Of a DNA stretch of 45,567 nt, positions 9,229 to 17,564 are shown piece after piece. Each line of letters starts with the position of its first letter. The first letter of the stretch is position 1. A program made the position numbers and the translations under genes. Under the pieces are notes generated by a model. The model saw nothing but the letters and a program-made list of their open reading frames with translations, was not told the DNA's origin and made no database searches. The DNA is taken from the NCBI GenBank assembly GCA_021740045.1, contig JAIPAP010000017.1, positions 1 to 45,567 on the forward strand. The letters run 5' to 3'. The stretch comes from Bacteroidales bacterium. GTDB lineage: Bacteria; Bacteroidota; Bacteroidia; Bacteroidales; JAIPAP01.

Positions 9229-9792
9229 ATGTCGAAACGCTTATTTGCAGCCATAAAGATCAAACCTGAGCCGGAGTTCCTGGACATCCTCAGTCAATTG
9301 CAGCGTGCTTTAAAACTGGATAAGATCAAATGGGTAGACCCGGAGAATGTTCATCTTACCTTAAAGTTTTTTGGTGAAACCAACGAAGACCTTATTCCCG
9401 ATATCATCGAGCAATTGGATGATGCTGCACAATTGGCTTCGCCGTTTTCTTTGCATATTCATGATGTGGGTATCTTTGGAAGTTCTTACAAACCCCGGGT
9501 TATTTGGTTTAACATTGAAGAGGAGGAGCAATTACAAGCCCTGGCCAAGAATATACAAGATAATTTGAAAACTTTGGGTTATGAACCCGACCGTCAGAAT
9601 TTCGTACCCCATCTTACCATCGGGCGTATTAAGCATTTAAAAGACCGGCATTTTTTTCAGAAAAGAATCGATGAGCACAAAGAAAAATCCATTCAACATG
9701 TTGATGTGAATGAATTTTACCTGATGGAGAGCATCCTCCGGTCACAAGGACCTTTATATAAAGTAGTGGAGAAATTTACATTAGGCACATAA
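9229..9792 (+). CDS. thpR: RNA 2',3'-cyclic phosphodiesterase (2'-5' RNA ligase family)
   Basis: The 187-aa cytoplasmic enzyme belongs to the 2H phosphoesterase superfamily, which opens 2',3'-cyclic phosphates on RNA ends. The two catalytic HxT motifs are clear: HLTL at residues 42-45 and HLTI at 128-131. The protein opens with KRLFAAIKI, also typical. The length fits the family (175-190 aa). It is a single gene, convergent with the DUF6249 gene. It lies next to the tRNA-Ala locus, but I see no reason to link them functionally. Confidence 0.93.
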   Translation: MSKRLFAAIKIKPEPEFLDILSQLQRALKLDKIKWVDPENVHLTLKFFGETNEDLIPDIIEQLDDAAQLASPFSLHIHDVGIFGSSYKPRVIWFNIEEEEQLQALAKNIQDNLKTLGYEPDRQNFVPHLTIGRIKHLKDRHFFQKRIDEHKEKSIQHVDVNEFYLMESILRSQGPLYKVVEKFTLGT

Positions 9793-9794
9793 AA

Positions 9795-9825
9795 AATGCC
9801 TGCCCGGCATACCGGACAGACATCT
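9795..9825. terminator. Possible bidirectional hairpin between convergent genes
   Basis: The GC-rich imperfect palindrome TGCCTGCCCGGCATACCGG followed by ACAGACA sits 2 nt after the thpR stop, ahead of the end of the convergent DUF6249 gene. No long T-tract follows, so its role as a terminator is only likely. It resembles the short GC-rich palindromes scattered in Bacteroidota genomes. Confidence 0.4.
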
Positions 9826-9843
9826 TAATAAAGTTCAGCAGCT

Positions 9844-10203
9844 TTATTCCTCACTTCCCTGTTGCATTTGCTCTTCGCGGTCTTCAAGTTTATGTTTGCG
9901 ATCAATAAAATGACTGATCAGTAAAGCGATGCCTCCGAGCAGGAAGATCATCGAGAAGTAGGCGGCTTCTTCACTCATTACATAATTGGCCACCAGAATA
10001 TTGCCGGCAATAATGCCCAGGCCAACTCCAACCAATAGCAAACCCCACTTAAGTGATCCATTGCCAGAGCTTTTGCGGTCGAAAACGGTGGCATCAAGGC
10101 CACGTTCTATTAACATTTGTCGTTCTTTCTTTCGCACATTCAGATAAACTATTCCGAATATCATTGCGAAAAATGCAATCGGTATGACCATTCCTTCTTC
10201 CAT
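9844..10203 (-). CDS. DUF6249-like membrane protein
   Basis: The product is 119 aa from the ATG at 10203, or 132 aa from 10242. It opens MEEGMVIPIAFFAMIFGIVY, the pattern I associate with DUF6249: one N-terminal helix, then VRKKERQMLIERGLDATVF, then two more helices (roughly residues 52-72 and 80-96 of the shorter form) and a charged tail. I chose the shorter start because a start at 10242 would leave only a few nt after the promoter-like site at 10246-10274. It is divergent from an ECF sigma gene with a shared, symmetric promoter region, which suggests that it belongs to that regulon. Its function is unknown. Confidence 0.8.
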   Translation of the reverse strand: MEEGMVIPIAFFAMIFGIVYLNVRKKERQMLIERGLDATVFDRKSSGNGSLKWGLLLVGVGLGIIAGNILVANYVMSEEAAYFSMIFLLGGIALLISHFIDRKHKLEDREEQMQQGSEE

Positions 10204-10245
10204 AATATTCAATTTTTTAGGGTTTTCTTTCTCATTTTTCACTTC

Positions 10246-10347
10246 TTTGACGCAAAGTTTAATTTCCGGTTACAAAAACAAATATCCTATTCATCAATTC
10301 ATTTAAATTTGTTATTTTGTAACCTGTAAGAAAAATCTTTGTCTAAA
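10246..10347. promoter_or_regulatory. Divergent ECF-type promoter pair and inverted repeat
   Basis: On the plus strand TGTAACC (10318-10324) is followed after exactly 16 nt by GTCTAAA (10341-10347), pointing at the sigma gene. On the minus strand TGTAACC (10274-10268) is followed after exactly 16 nt by GTCAAA (10251-10246), pointing at the DUF6249 gene. The two -35-like halves also form an imperfect inverted repeat (10268-10283 with 10307-10324). A housekeeping-type -7 box TAAATTTG lies at 10304-10311. The layout suggests an autoregulated ECF sigma locus. Confidence 0.5.
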
Positions 10348-10354
10348 TAGCAAA

Positions 10355-10927
10355 ATGAAATACCACGACGACTCTGTATATATTGAGCAGATCTTAGATG
10401 GCAATTCACAGGCTTATGCTTATCTTGTGAATAAGCACAAGGATATGGCCTATACCATTGCCATTAAGATTGTAAAAAATGCAGAAGATGCTGAAGAGAT
10501 CGCACAGGATGCATTTGTAAAAGCATACAGGTCGCTTGGTAGTTTCAGAAAAAAGTCAAAATTTTCAACATGGTTGTATAGAATCGTGTATAATACAGCC
10601 ATATCAAAAGTTAGAAAGAAACAAATAGAATTTGCACCTGTTGATGATTACATTACCGATAATTATTCGGAAGACGAGATCAACCCGGATGTGAACAAAT
10701 TATCGGACGAAGAACAGGAAACCCTGGTGAATAAAGCACTGGATGTGCTCCCGGAAGAAGAAAGCCTGTTAATAACCATGTTTTATAAAAACGATAACTC
10801 TATTGATGAGATAAGTGAAATAACCGGGCTTTCGGTTTCGAATGTAAAAGTGAAACTACACCGGATAAGGAAAAAATTGCATGATGAAATTGAAATGTTG
10901 TTTCAAAATAAGTTTAGCTATAGATAA
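10355..10927 (+). CDS. ECF-family RNA polymerase sigma factor
   Basis: A 190-aa sigma-70 family member of the extracytoplasmic-function type. Region 2 spans about residues 20-95, with the core-binding and -10 recognition helix NAEDAEEIAQDAFVKAYRSL and KFSTWLYRIVYNTAISKVRK. Region 4 spans about 125-180, with an HTH around SIDEISEITGLSVSNVKVKL followed by HRIRKKL. The ATG at 10355 fits family alignments, but if the ECF-type promoter is used the mRNA would be nearly leaderless. It is followed 15 nt later by a small membrane protein that may be its anti-sigma partner. Its inducing signal is unknown. Confidence 0.93.
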   Translation: MKYHDDSVYIEQILDGNSQAYAYLVNKHKDMAYTIAIKIVKNAEDAEEIAQDAFVKAYRSLGSFRKKSKFSTWLYRIVYNTAISKVRKKQIEFAPVDDYITDNYSEDEINPDVNKLSDEEQETLVNKALDVLPEEESLLITMFYKNDNSIDEISEITGLSVSNVKVKLHRIRKKLHDEIEMLFQNKFSYR

Positions 10928-10942
10928 AAAAATTTACACTAT

Positions 10943-11386
10943 ATGAATACCGGGCATAACCATATTAAAGATCCGCTAAGGAAGCTGATGCAAAAAGCAA
11001 AGCTTCAAAAGCCATCGGATAATTTTACCGATAATATCATGAATCAAATCGGTCATGAGCCGGTACCTTCAACCACCGAATCACCGGCCTTGATGAACAG
11101 CATCCGTTGGGCAGGAGCTATGCTTGCTGCGGCTGCAGTAATTTATCTTATCTTTTTCTTCGACTGGAGCTTTCTTTCACCTTCGTTTCAGCCCGAAGAG
11201 GTTAGCCTGCCCCAGATACAACAGTTTTTAACATCAATGACCACAGCCTTTAACCAGATTGTTGAGTTGCTCGGTTTCTTCAATCAATCATCGGTTGGCG
11301 CCATTGCAATTGTATCTGTTGCAGGCCTTTATCTTATTGACAGGGCATTGAAGAAATTTTCCTATAATAATGGCTACTTGCTTTAA
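10943..11386 (+). CDS. Small two-helix membrane protein, possible anti-sigma factor
   Basis: The 147-aa product has a cytoplasmic N-terminus including KPSDNFTDNIMNQI, a stretch I recall from short Bacteroidota proteins encoded after ECF sigma genes. Helices follow at about 50-70 (WAGAMLAAAAVIYLIFFF) and 113-133 (SVGAIAIVSVAGLYLID), with a periplasmic loop between. No zinc-binding HxxxCxxC anti-sigma motif is present. The gene lies 15 nt after the sigma gene, so the two are co-transcribed. The anti-sigma role is inference from position and topology. Confidence 0.7.
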   Translation: MNTGHNHIKDPLRKLMQKAKLQKPSDNFTDNIMNQIGHEPVPSTTESPALMNSIRWAGAMLAAAAVIYLIFFFDWSFLSPSFQPEEVSLPQIQQFLTSMTTAFNQIVELLGFFNQSSVGAIAIVSVAGLYLIDRALKKFSYNNGYLL

Positions 11387-11397
11387 AATTATATCGC

Positions 11398-11529
11398 ATG
11401 CTTCCTGATCATATTCGTAAAGAAGCGGAACATTTCATTAGTAATAAAACAGATATTGAGGAGATTTTAGCTATCACTCAAAATGATTCAATAATTATAT
11501 TGCTTCTTTTTCATATAAAAATCACATAA
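11398..11529 (+). CDS. Possible 43-aa ORF (doubtful)
   Basis: An ATG 11 nt after the preceding gene opens a 43-codon frame beginning MLPDHIRKEAEHFISNKTDI and ending in a hydrophobic LLLFHIKIT. It is the only notable open frame in this gap. No homologue is recognised and no strong ribosome site is seen. It may be chance or a degraded gene end. Confidence 0.25.
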   Translation: MLPDHIRKEAEHFISNKTDIEEILAITQNDSIIILLLFHIKIT

Positions 11530-11570
11530 AACTAAAGAAGTTATTGGCTGTTTTGAGTGAATCATCACCA

Positions 11571-12020
11571 TTAACCTTTCTTCGATATTTTTTCTACTCG
11601 CCTTTGATGCCTTCCTCCTTCAAACCCGGTATTCATAAATTTTTTAACAGCTTCAACTGCTTCACTTCCATCGATGAATCTTCCGGGTAAAGCAATTACA
11701 TTAGCATCGTTATGCCGGCGCGATAGTTCTGCTTGCTCTGCATTCCAGCATAGAGCACCCCTAACATTCTCATATTTGTTCACAGTCATGCTTACTCCCT
11801 GACCACTGCCGCACATAACGATTCCCCGCTTATATACTCCATCATTAACCGCTTTTCCCAGTTTATGGGCAAAATCAGGATAATCCACACTTTCTTCACT
11901 TACCGTACCCATATCGTCAAATTGATATCCATCCTTTTCAAGTTGTTGCTTTACCTTTTCTTTCAACTCATAACCGGCATGATCACTGGCAATCACTATT
12001 TTATCCTTCTTGTCAATCAT
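11571..12020 (-). CDS. rpiB: Ribose-5-phosphate isomerase B
   Basis: The 149-aa enzyme interconverts ribose-5-phosphate and ribulose-5-phosphate in the pentose phosphate pathway. Family residues are visible: ASDHAGYELK with D13-H14 near the substrate phosphate, the catalytic cysteine C70 in IVMCGSGQGVSM, VRGALCW and RRHNDANVIALPGR. The length is normal. It stands alone on the minus strand, with a -7 box (TAATTTTG) upstream. Confidence 0.96.
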   Translation of the reverse strand: MIDKKDKIVIASDHAGYELKEKVKQQLEKDGYQFDDMGTVSEESVDYPDFAHKLGKAVNDGVYKRGIVMCGSGQGVSMTVNKYENVRGALCWNAEQAELSRRHNDANVIALPGRFIDGSEAVEAVKKFMNTGFEGGRHQRRVEKISKKG

Positions 12021-12055
12021 TGTTAATAAATTTATTTTCTTGTTATTTCACCACG

Positions 12056-12063
12056 CAAAATTA
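12056..12063 (-). promoter_or_regulatory. Putative -7 box (TAATTTTG) of rpiB
   Basis: TAATTTTG on the minus strand matches TAnnTTTG 36 nt upstream of the rpiB ATG. No -33 box is clear. Confidence 0.4.
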
Positions 12064-12546
12064 TATCCTTTATTATAAGTTCGTTAGCATTTCATAGGTT
12101 ATTATGAACTAATTTGCATATCATTCGTTTTCAATTCCGTAAATTTTTTAACAATATTTGTGTTCAATTTTGGGTTAAACTGTTACTAAGTATGCAAAAC
12201 TAATTAGGGTTATTAACAAAATGGAGTTTGGCATCGAAAACGATCGATTTGAACTGAACTTTTAAGTTTTTTTTCATCTGAAATGAACAATTCATGTGCA
12301 TTATGAAAGTAAAAGTTATTAGTTGAAAACCTTATGAACACATTGTTAATATTCGATTAAGTGATTTGCTTACAAAATTTTAAAAAGTGAATAAATGTTT
12401 ATTGTATGTTAGCGGGATTTTAATTATTTAAGATGCAAGTTTTCGGCTAAGAAAATTTAAACACAATTAACAGGATATATAATAGTGGTATTTTTACTTT
12501 AACTTAAAATATATTTAATATAGTATATATAACAACTCAACCAACA
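12064..12546. other. Long AT-rich intergenic region before nadA
   Basis: About 480 nt of very AT-rich sequence lie between the divergent rpiB and nadA genes. I find no RNA gene, no credible ORF (only a 14-codon frame at 12222) and no perfect TAnnTTTG box oriented to nadA. Its length and composition suggest regulatory DNA, but nothing in it can be named. Confidence 0.5.
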
Positions 12547-13506
12547 ATGGAAACACTAACGGCTAAAATAAATTTAACGGAAGAGATTAACAGACTGCGC
12601 AGGGAAAAGAATGCTGTAATCCTTGCACATTATTATCAGGTATCAGAAATTCAGGATATAGCCGATTATGTAGGCGATAGTTTGGGTTTAGCTCAAAGAG
12701 CTGCTGAAACAGAAGCCGATATGATCGTTTTTGCTGGCGTGCACTTTATGGCTGAAACCGCAAAAATTCTTAACCCCAATAAAAAAGTGGTATTGCCTGA
12801 TTTAAATGCAGGTTGTTCATTGGCTGAATCAGCGCCGGCTGAAGATTTTAGAAAGTTTAAAGAAAACTACCCCGATCATAAAGTTGTTTCCTATGTTAAT
12901 TCCACGGCAGCTGTGAAAACCATGACCGATGTAGTTTGTACATCGAGTAATGCCAAAGATATAGTTGAATCGTTTCCCCAAGATCAGCCATTGATCTTTG
13001 CGCCTGATAAAAATTTGGGTGGCTATATCAACAGCATTACAGGCAGGAATATGGTTCTTTGGGAAGGTACTTGCGAAGTGCATGATGTGCTTTCAACGGA
13101 AAAGGTCATGCAAATGGCTGCCGAAAATCCCGATGCCAAGGTTATAGCGCATCCCGAATGTAAAGGTCCTGTTCTTGAATTAGCTGATTTTGTGGGTTCA
13201 ACAGCTCAAATGTTGAAATTTGTTAAAACCGACGAGTCCAAAAAATATATAGTGGCTACCGAAACAGGGTTGCTTTACCAGATGCAAAAAGATAACCCTG
13301 AAAAGGAATTTTTGGTGGTACCAACAGATGAAACTTGTGCATGCAATGATTGTCCTTATATGAAAATGAATACTATGGATAAGCTCTATCGTTGCATGAG
13401 GGATGAAACTCCCGAAATAGAGCTTTCGAAAGAGACTATCGAAAAAGCAAAAAAGCCTATAATCAAGATGTTGGATTTATCTCGAAAAATCAAGGTGAAT
13501 AAATAA
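12547..13506 (+). CDS. nadA: Quinolinate synthase
   Basis: A 319-aa 4Fe-4S enzyme that condenses iminoaspartate with dihydroxyacetone phosphate to quinolinate in de novo NAD synthesis. Family motifs are AHYYQVSEIQDIADYVGDSL, AGVHFMAETAKIL and VNSTAAVK. The cluster ligands are expected at C90 (NAGCSLA), C176 (EGTCEVH) and one of C264/C266/C269 (ETCACNDC). nadB and nadC are not adjacent. A MORN-repeat gene follows after 27 nt and may share the transcript, though no functional link is evident. Confidence 0.97.
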   Translation: METLTAKINLTEEINRLRREKNAVILAHYYQVSEIQDIADYVGDSLGLAQRAAETEADMIVFAGVHFMAETAKILNPNKKVVLPDLNAGCSLAESAPAEDFRKFKENYPDHKVVSYVNSTAAVKTMTDVVCTSSNAKDIVESFPQDQPLIFAPDKNLGGYINSITGRNMVLWEGTCEVHDVLSTEKVMQMAAENPDAKVIAHPECKGPVLELADFVGSTAQMLKFVKTDESKKYIVATETGLLYQMQKDNPEKEFLVVPTDETCACNDCPYMKMNTMDKLYRCMRDETPEIELSKETIEKAKKPIIKMLDLSRKIKVNK

Positions 13507-13533
13507 TAGAGCGTTAAGAATAGAATTACTGTT

Positions 13534-15102
13534 ATGAATTATCGTGATTTGCACCGGTTCAGGTTAAAATATTTGTATTTCATAACCGTGATGATGATCT
13601 TCTTTTTGTTTTCAAAAACTTCATGGTCGCAGATTAAAAAGGATACTAACCAGGTAAATCCAAATGGTTACAATGTGTTTTATCACGAAAACGGCCAAAA
13701 ATCGAGCGAAGGCCTGATGCGTAACGGGAAACCCGATGGCTACTGGAAAACTTATTATAAAAACGGGGTATTGAAATCGGAAGGTAACCGGGATAATTTC
13801 AAGCTCGATAGTACTTGGAAGTTTTATAGCGAAAATGGCGAGCTGATCCTTAAAATCAATTATGAAGATGGAAAAAAGAATGGCTTGCGAACAGCTTACA
13901 GTGAGGAGGAAATTATTGAAGAGCCTTTTGTAAACGATGTCAAGCAGGGTACTGCCCGTTATTATTACCCGGATGGAACCTTGAAAAAGACCATTTTTTA
14001 TGCCGATGGATTGGCCGATGGATTTTCAAAAGTTTATGAAAAGGATGGGCGGGTTATTACCCTGATTGAATATAAAAAAGGATACATCGTAAGCCGCAAG
14101 CGTATTAACCGGTACGATCGTCAAAATAGGCGCAACGGAAGTTGGAAATGGTTTTACGATGAAGGAACCCTTCGAATGGAAGGGATTTATTCACATGGTC
14201 TGAAAGACGGTTATTTTAAACAATATGATCGGGATGGTAATCTGCAGAAAGTAGAAAAATATGTAAATGGTGAATTGCAGGAAGATGCCCAGGAAGTAGT
14301 CGACCTGGAGATTATCACCGATTATTACCCCGATGGTTCGGTGAAAACGGTAGGAACATATAAAGATGGCGTTCCCCAAGGAATAAGGCGAGAATATGAC
14401 AAAGAAGGAAACATCTCCCAAGCTTATATCTTTAAAAACGGACAGATAATAGGGGAGGGGATCATTAAAGAAAATGGTAAGAAAAACGGTTCCTGGGTTT
14501 CTTACTATCAAAATGGAAAAATAAAAGCCCGGGGAACCTATGATGATAATGTTAAGGTAGGTAAATGGACTTACTATTATCCCAATGGGCAGGTGGAGCA
14601 AACCGGTCGTTATAATAATAAAGGAAAACCTGATGGTGATTGGACCTGGTATTATCAGTCGGGCAATGTGCTAAGAGAAGAAAGCTTTTATAATGGCTTG
14701 AAAGAAGGCCTGATGACTGAATATAGCGAAAGTGGAAACGTAATAATACAGGGTGAATACATTGCGGGAACCAAAAATGGTTTCTGGAATTATAATTATG
14801 GCGATCATCGCGAGGAAGGAAGCTATTCAAACGATCTTCGAAGCGGCGAATGGAAATATTTTTACCCTGATAGTACACTTCATTTCAAAGGCAGTTACAT
14901 CGATGGCAATCCCAACGGAAAGCACATTTATTACTGGGATAATGGAAACCGGAAGATTGAGGGCCATTACATTATGGGTCGCAAACACAAGCAATGGATT
15001 AAATACAACCGTAAGGGTGAACCCTATTTGATCATTACGTATCAGAATGGTGTGGAAAAAAGTTATGATGGTGTTCAGATAAAGCCACCTATGATGCAAT
15101 AG
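13534..15102 (+). CDS. Secreted MORN-variant (YwqK-like) repeat protein
   Basis: The 522-aa product has an N-terminal signal peptide (hydrophobic residues about 14-28, likely cleaved near SWSQ) and then roughly sixteen copies of a 20-24 residue unit of the form YYxNGxxKxxGxYxxGxxxGxW. These match the MORN_2 / YwqK-like repeat and fill the whole protein. Such repeats are often labelled as toxin-antitoxin YwqK antitoxin, but there is no toxin gene nearby and the protein is exported, so I do not use that name. It is probably periplasmic or surface-exposed. Its role is unknown. Confidence 0.85.
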   Translation: MNYRDLHRFRLKYLYFITVMMIFFLFSKTSWSQIKKDTNQVNPNGYNVFYHENGQKSSEGLMRNGKPDGYWKTYYKNGVLKSEGNRDNFKLDSTWKFYSENGELILKINYEDGKKNGLRTAYSEEEIIEEPFVNDVKQGTARYYYPDGTLKKTIFYADGLADGFSKVYEKDGRVITLIEYKKGYIVSRKRINRYDRQNRRNGSWKWFYDEGTLRMEGIYSHGLKDGYFKQYDRDGNLQKVEKYVNGELQEDAQEVVDLEIITDYYPDGSVKTVGTYKDGVPQGIRREYDKEGNISQAYIFKNGQIIGEGIIKENGKKNGSWVSYYQNGKIKARGTYDDNVKVGKWTYYYPNGQVEQTGRYNNKGKPDGDWTWYYQSGNVLREESFYNGLKEGLMTEYSESGNVIIQGEYIAGTKNGFWNYNYGDHREEGSYSNDLRSGEWKYFYPDSTLHFKGSYIDGNPNGKHIYYWDNGNRKIEGHYIMGRKHKQWIKYNRKGEPYLIITYQNGVEKSYDGVQIKPPMMQ

Positions 15103-15125
15103 GAAGTGGTATTTGAACTTTTAGT

Positions 15126-15261
15126 TCAATGTCGTTTAGTTAACGCTGTCAAGTCTTTAGACGTTGACAGGTTAGTAGTATGGCAGACTTGTCAGCGTGC
15201 AAAGCTCCTGACAACGTCAAGCTAATATTGATGCAATATTTACTTAACTAAACGACATTGA
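15126..15261. repeat. 136-bp palindromic element with 18-bp terminal inverted repeats
   Basis: The ends are a perfect 18-bp inverted repeat: TCAATGTCGTTTAGTTAA at 15126-15143 and its complement at 15244-15261. Inside are three further hairpins. One is CTGTCAAGTCT with AGACGTTGACAG (2-nt loop, one bulge), the second pairs GACTTGTCAG with CTGACAACGTC, and the third is AATATTG-ATG-CAATATT. The arms of the first two are themselves related. The element fills most of the gap between the MORN gene and the histidine kinase gene. It resembles a MITE or complex REP element; no ORF is present and no target duplication is obvious. Confidence 0.7.
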
Positions 15262-15325
15262 CTTCAAGTTGCTGTTGGTTTTTGTTTTACGTATTCGTAT
15301 TTTTACAGATGTTTAAATCATTTCT

Positions 15326-17482
15326 ATGAAATCATCGATAAAGTCTTTTTTATCTGTATCGAATTGGAACTACAGAATTCTATATTTCCTGCTAAGCCCT
15401 GCCTTTTTGGCACTTATTCTGGCTTCAATCATCATTCTTTTTTTACCCGATTTTTTTAATAAATACCAGGCTGATATTAACCTGGAAAAGCGATATGATA
15501 GAGATGGCCCGGCAATCTTCACCGATCTGGATAGCGACGGAATAAGTGAAAGCATTGACTATACCCGCAATTCGATCGGAAATCCGTGTATTAAGATAAA
15601 CCGTCAACTTAGTTCGGCTATTGAGCAATACAATTTCAGGGGTGAATATTTGACTGATAATATACTTCAAAAAAGATTCAGCCTGGGAGATTTTGATCAA
15701 GATGGAAATCAAGAAGTTTATGTTTTGATTGCCCGCAACGACAGCATTTTCCTGCAGGTGATGGAACCCTTTGGAAAAGGGTATTTTATTAAAGATCGCT
15801 TTGTGGACACGATCTTTCAAAAGATGAATAGATACGATATAAGATTTGGTGACCGGGCCACACTGGAGGATATCAATGGTGGAAACAAGGAATTTATTTT
15901 TTTACTTAGTGCTGGATTTTCGCTGCATCCAAGACGTATTTATGCATATGACCTTGATAAAGATACCTTATTAAAAACACCCCTTACCGGAGCTGCCCTG
16001 ACAAAAATGGATATGGCTGACATTGACCATGATGGCAAAAAAGAGATTATTGCCTCGTCAATTGCTTATGATAACATTCACGAAAACCTGGAAGTGCCTT
16101 ATAAAGACAGTTGCTCTTGGTTAATGATTTATGATCATCATCTGCAATACCAATACAAACCCATTCCATTTACCGGAAAATATGGCAACATCCGGGCAAC
16201 TGTTTTCAACGATTCCAGTATTATGACTCATCAAACAAAAAAGATTGATAGGGGAAGAAAATCCATTTTGCATTGGTACCAAGTGAATGATGGTAAGTTG
16301 TTAAAGACCAAAGAAGAAGTTTCGAAAATCAATATGCCTTTGATCTTCAAAAAATTTGACCGGTATTTCCTGATCAAAAAGCAAGACCCAGTTGCTATGT
16401 TATATGAGGTTGACGGACAGCTTAACAAGCTCGATAGCATCCGGATTCCTGTATTTAGTAATGCTGAATCAATGAAAAGCTTCGATATTAACAAAGACGG
16501 AATAAACGAGTTGATTCTGTGTTTCAGGGAAAATATCATTATTATGGATGAAAATCTGAATCATCCCATTAATATTGATTTAACTGAGTATGAGAAAAGC
16601 ATTGAGAACAACAACGAAAACTTTTATGTAAGCTTATACAAAAAAGGTTCAGGAAAACCCAATGTTCTGATATCGTCCAATTACCGGAACGTGGCTTTTA
16701 TCAAATACACCGTTAACCCGCTATATGGTGCTCAGTACCTTATTTACCTGGGCATATTCCTCGGTCTTTTTCTGTTCATCTGGATGATACGAAGGCTCTT
16801 TCAGTTCGAGATGAATCGTCGAAATGCCATTCAACGGGAACTGGCTGAAACAAAAGCGCTTTTATTCCAAAGTCAAATGGATCCTCATTTTGTTCATAAT
16901 ACACTTAATGCGGTTGCTGCTTCCATTTTAAAGGAGGATAAACACACAGCTTATAATAATTTATTGAAGTTTTCACGACTGTCGCGATTAATCCTTGAGA
17001 AAAGCGATTTGGCCAGTCATACCCTTGAGCAGGAAATAGATTTTGTTAATCAGTATCTCGAAATTCAAAAATTCAGATTTAGCAACCAGTTTGATTACAG
17101 CGTGGTGGTAAATCATAATGTGGATAAGTATCAACAGGTGCCTAAAATGGTGATCCATACCTACGTTGAAAACTCCATCAGGCATGGATTGCGCGCGAAA
17201 AAGGGCCAGGGAATGCTCAAGGTAACTGTTACTGATCATAGTAATGATTTGAAAATTTTTGTGGAAGATGATGGAATTGGCCGTGTGAAATCATCGGAAT
17301 TCATAAAAAACACTACAGGAAGGGGTTTGAAAACTATCAATAGCCTGTATGATCTGTTTAATAAAGCCAATGAACGGAACATTACTGAACATTTTGAAGA
17401 CATTATTGATGAACATGGGGAAATCATTGGAACACGTGTAGAAATTTGTATTCCAAAAGGTTATCGCTTCACGCTTCCATAA
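15326..17482 (+). CDS. LytS/YehU-type sensor histidine kinase with periplasmic repeat domain
   Basis: The 718-aa product has a first membrane helix at about 27-45, a periplasmic region of some 420 residues, a second helix at about 472-492, then a cytoplasmic kinase. The periplasmic part carries repeated Asp-rich turns of FG-GAP/VCBS type (DLDSDGISE, DFDQDGNQE, DIDHDGKKE, DINKDGINE) that probably bind calcium in a propeller-like fold. The kinase belongs to the His_kinase (PF06580) family. The H box is QSQMDPHFVHNTLNAV with H521, a variant of the usual NPHFLFNSLN. The N box is YVENSIRHG with N616. No LytTR response regulator is adjacent, so it is an orphan here. Confidence 0.88.
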   Translation: MKSSIKSFLSVSNWNYRILYFLLSPAFLALILASIIILFLPDFFNKYQADINLEKRYDRDGPAIFTDLDSDGISESIDYTRNSIGNPCIKINRQLSSAIEQYNFRGEYLTDNILQKRFSLGDFDQDGNQEVYVLIARNDSIFLQVMEPFGKGYFIKDRFVDTIFQKMNRYDIRFGDRATLEDINGGNKEFIFLLSAGFSLHPRRIYAYDLDKDTLLKTPLTGAALTKMDMADIDHDGKKEIIASSIAYDNIHENLEVPYKDSCSWLMIYDHHLQYQYKPIPFTGKYGNIRATVFNDSSIMTHQTKKIDRGRKSILHWYQVNDGKLLKTKEEVSKINMPLIFKKFDRYFLIKKQDPVAMLYEVDGQLNKLDSIRIPVFSNAESMKSFDINKDGINELILCFRENIIIMDENLNHPINIDLTEYEKSIENNNENFYVSLYKKGSGKPNVLISSNYRNVAFIKYTVNPLYGAQYLIYLGIFLGLFLFIWMIRRLFQFEMNRRNAIQRELAETKALLFQSQMDPHFVHNTLNAVAASILKEDKHTAYNNLLKFSRLSRLILEKSDLASHTLEQEIDFVNQYLEIQKFRFSNQFDYSVVVNHNVDKYQQVPKMVIHTYVENSIRHGLRAKKGQGMLKVTVTDHSNDLKIFVEDDGIGRVKSSEFIKNTTGRGLKTINSLYDLFNKANERNITEHFEDIIDEHGEIIGTRVEICIPKGYRFTLP

Positions 17483-17564
17483 ACACGAAAAAGCTGATGT
17501 AAAGATTTTGGTTTAATGGTTCGATTTTTGCGCAAGGAATAGCTTACAAAAAATGGAGGAAATT

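Noticed and set aside
12222-12266. 14-codon frame MEFGIENDRFELNF in the nadA upstream region
   Set aside because: It is too short to judge, with no ribosome site and no attenuator-like hairpins behind it.
13534-15102. MORN-repeat protein as a toxin-antitoxin YwqK antitoxin
   Set aside because: It has a signal peptide, sixteen or so repeats and no toxin gene beside it; the database label reflects only the repeat family.
15144-15243. Reading the 136-bp palindromic element as an integron attC site
   Set aside because: No integrase gene or cassette array is present, and the outer 18-bp perfect arms with three inner hairpins do not follow attC organisation.
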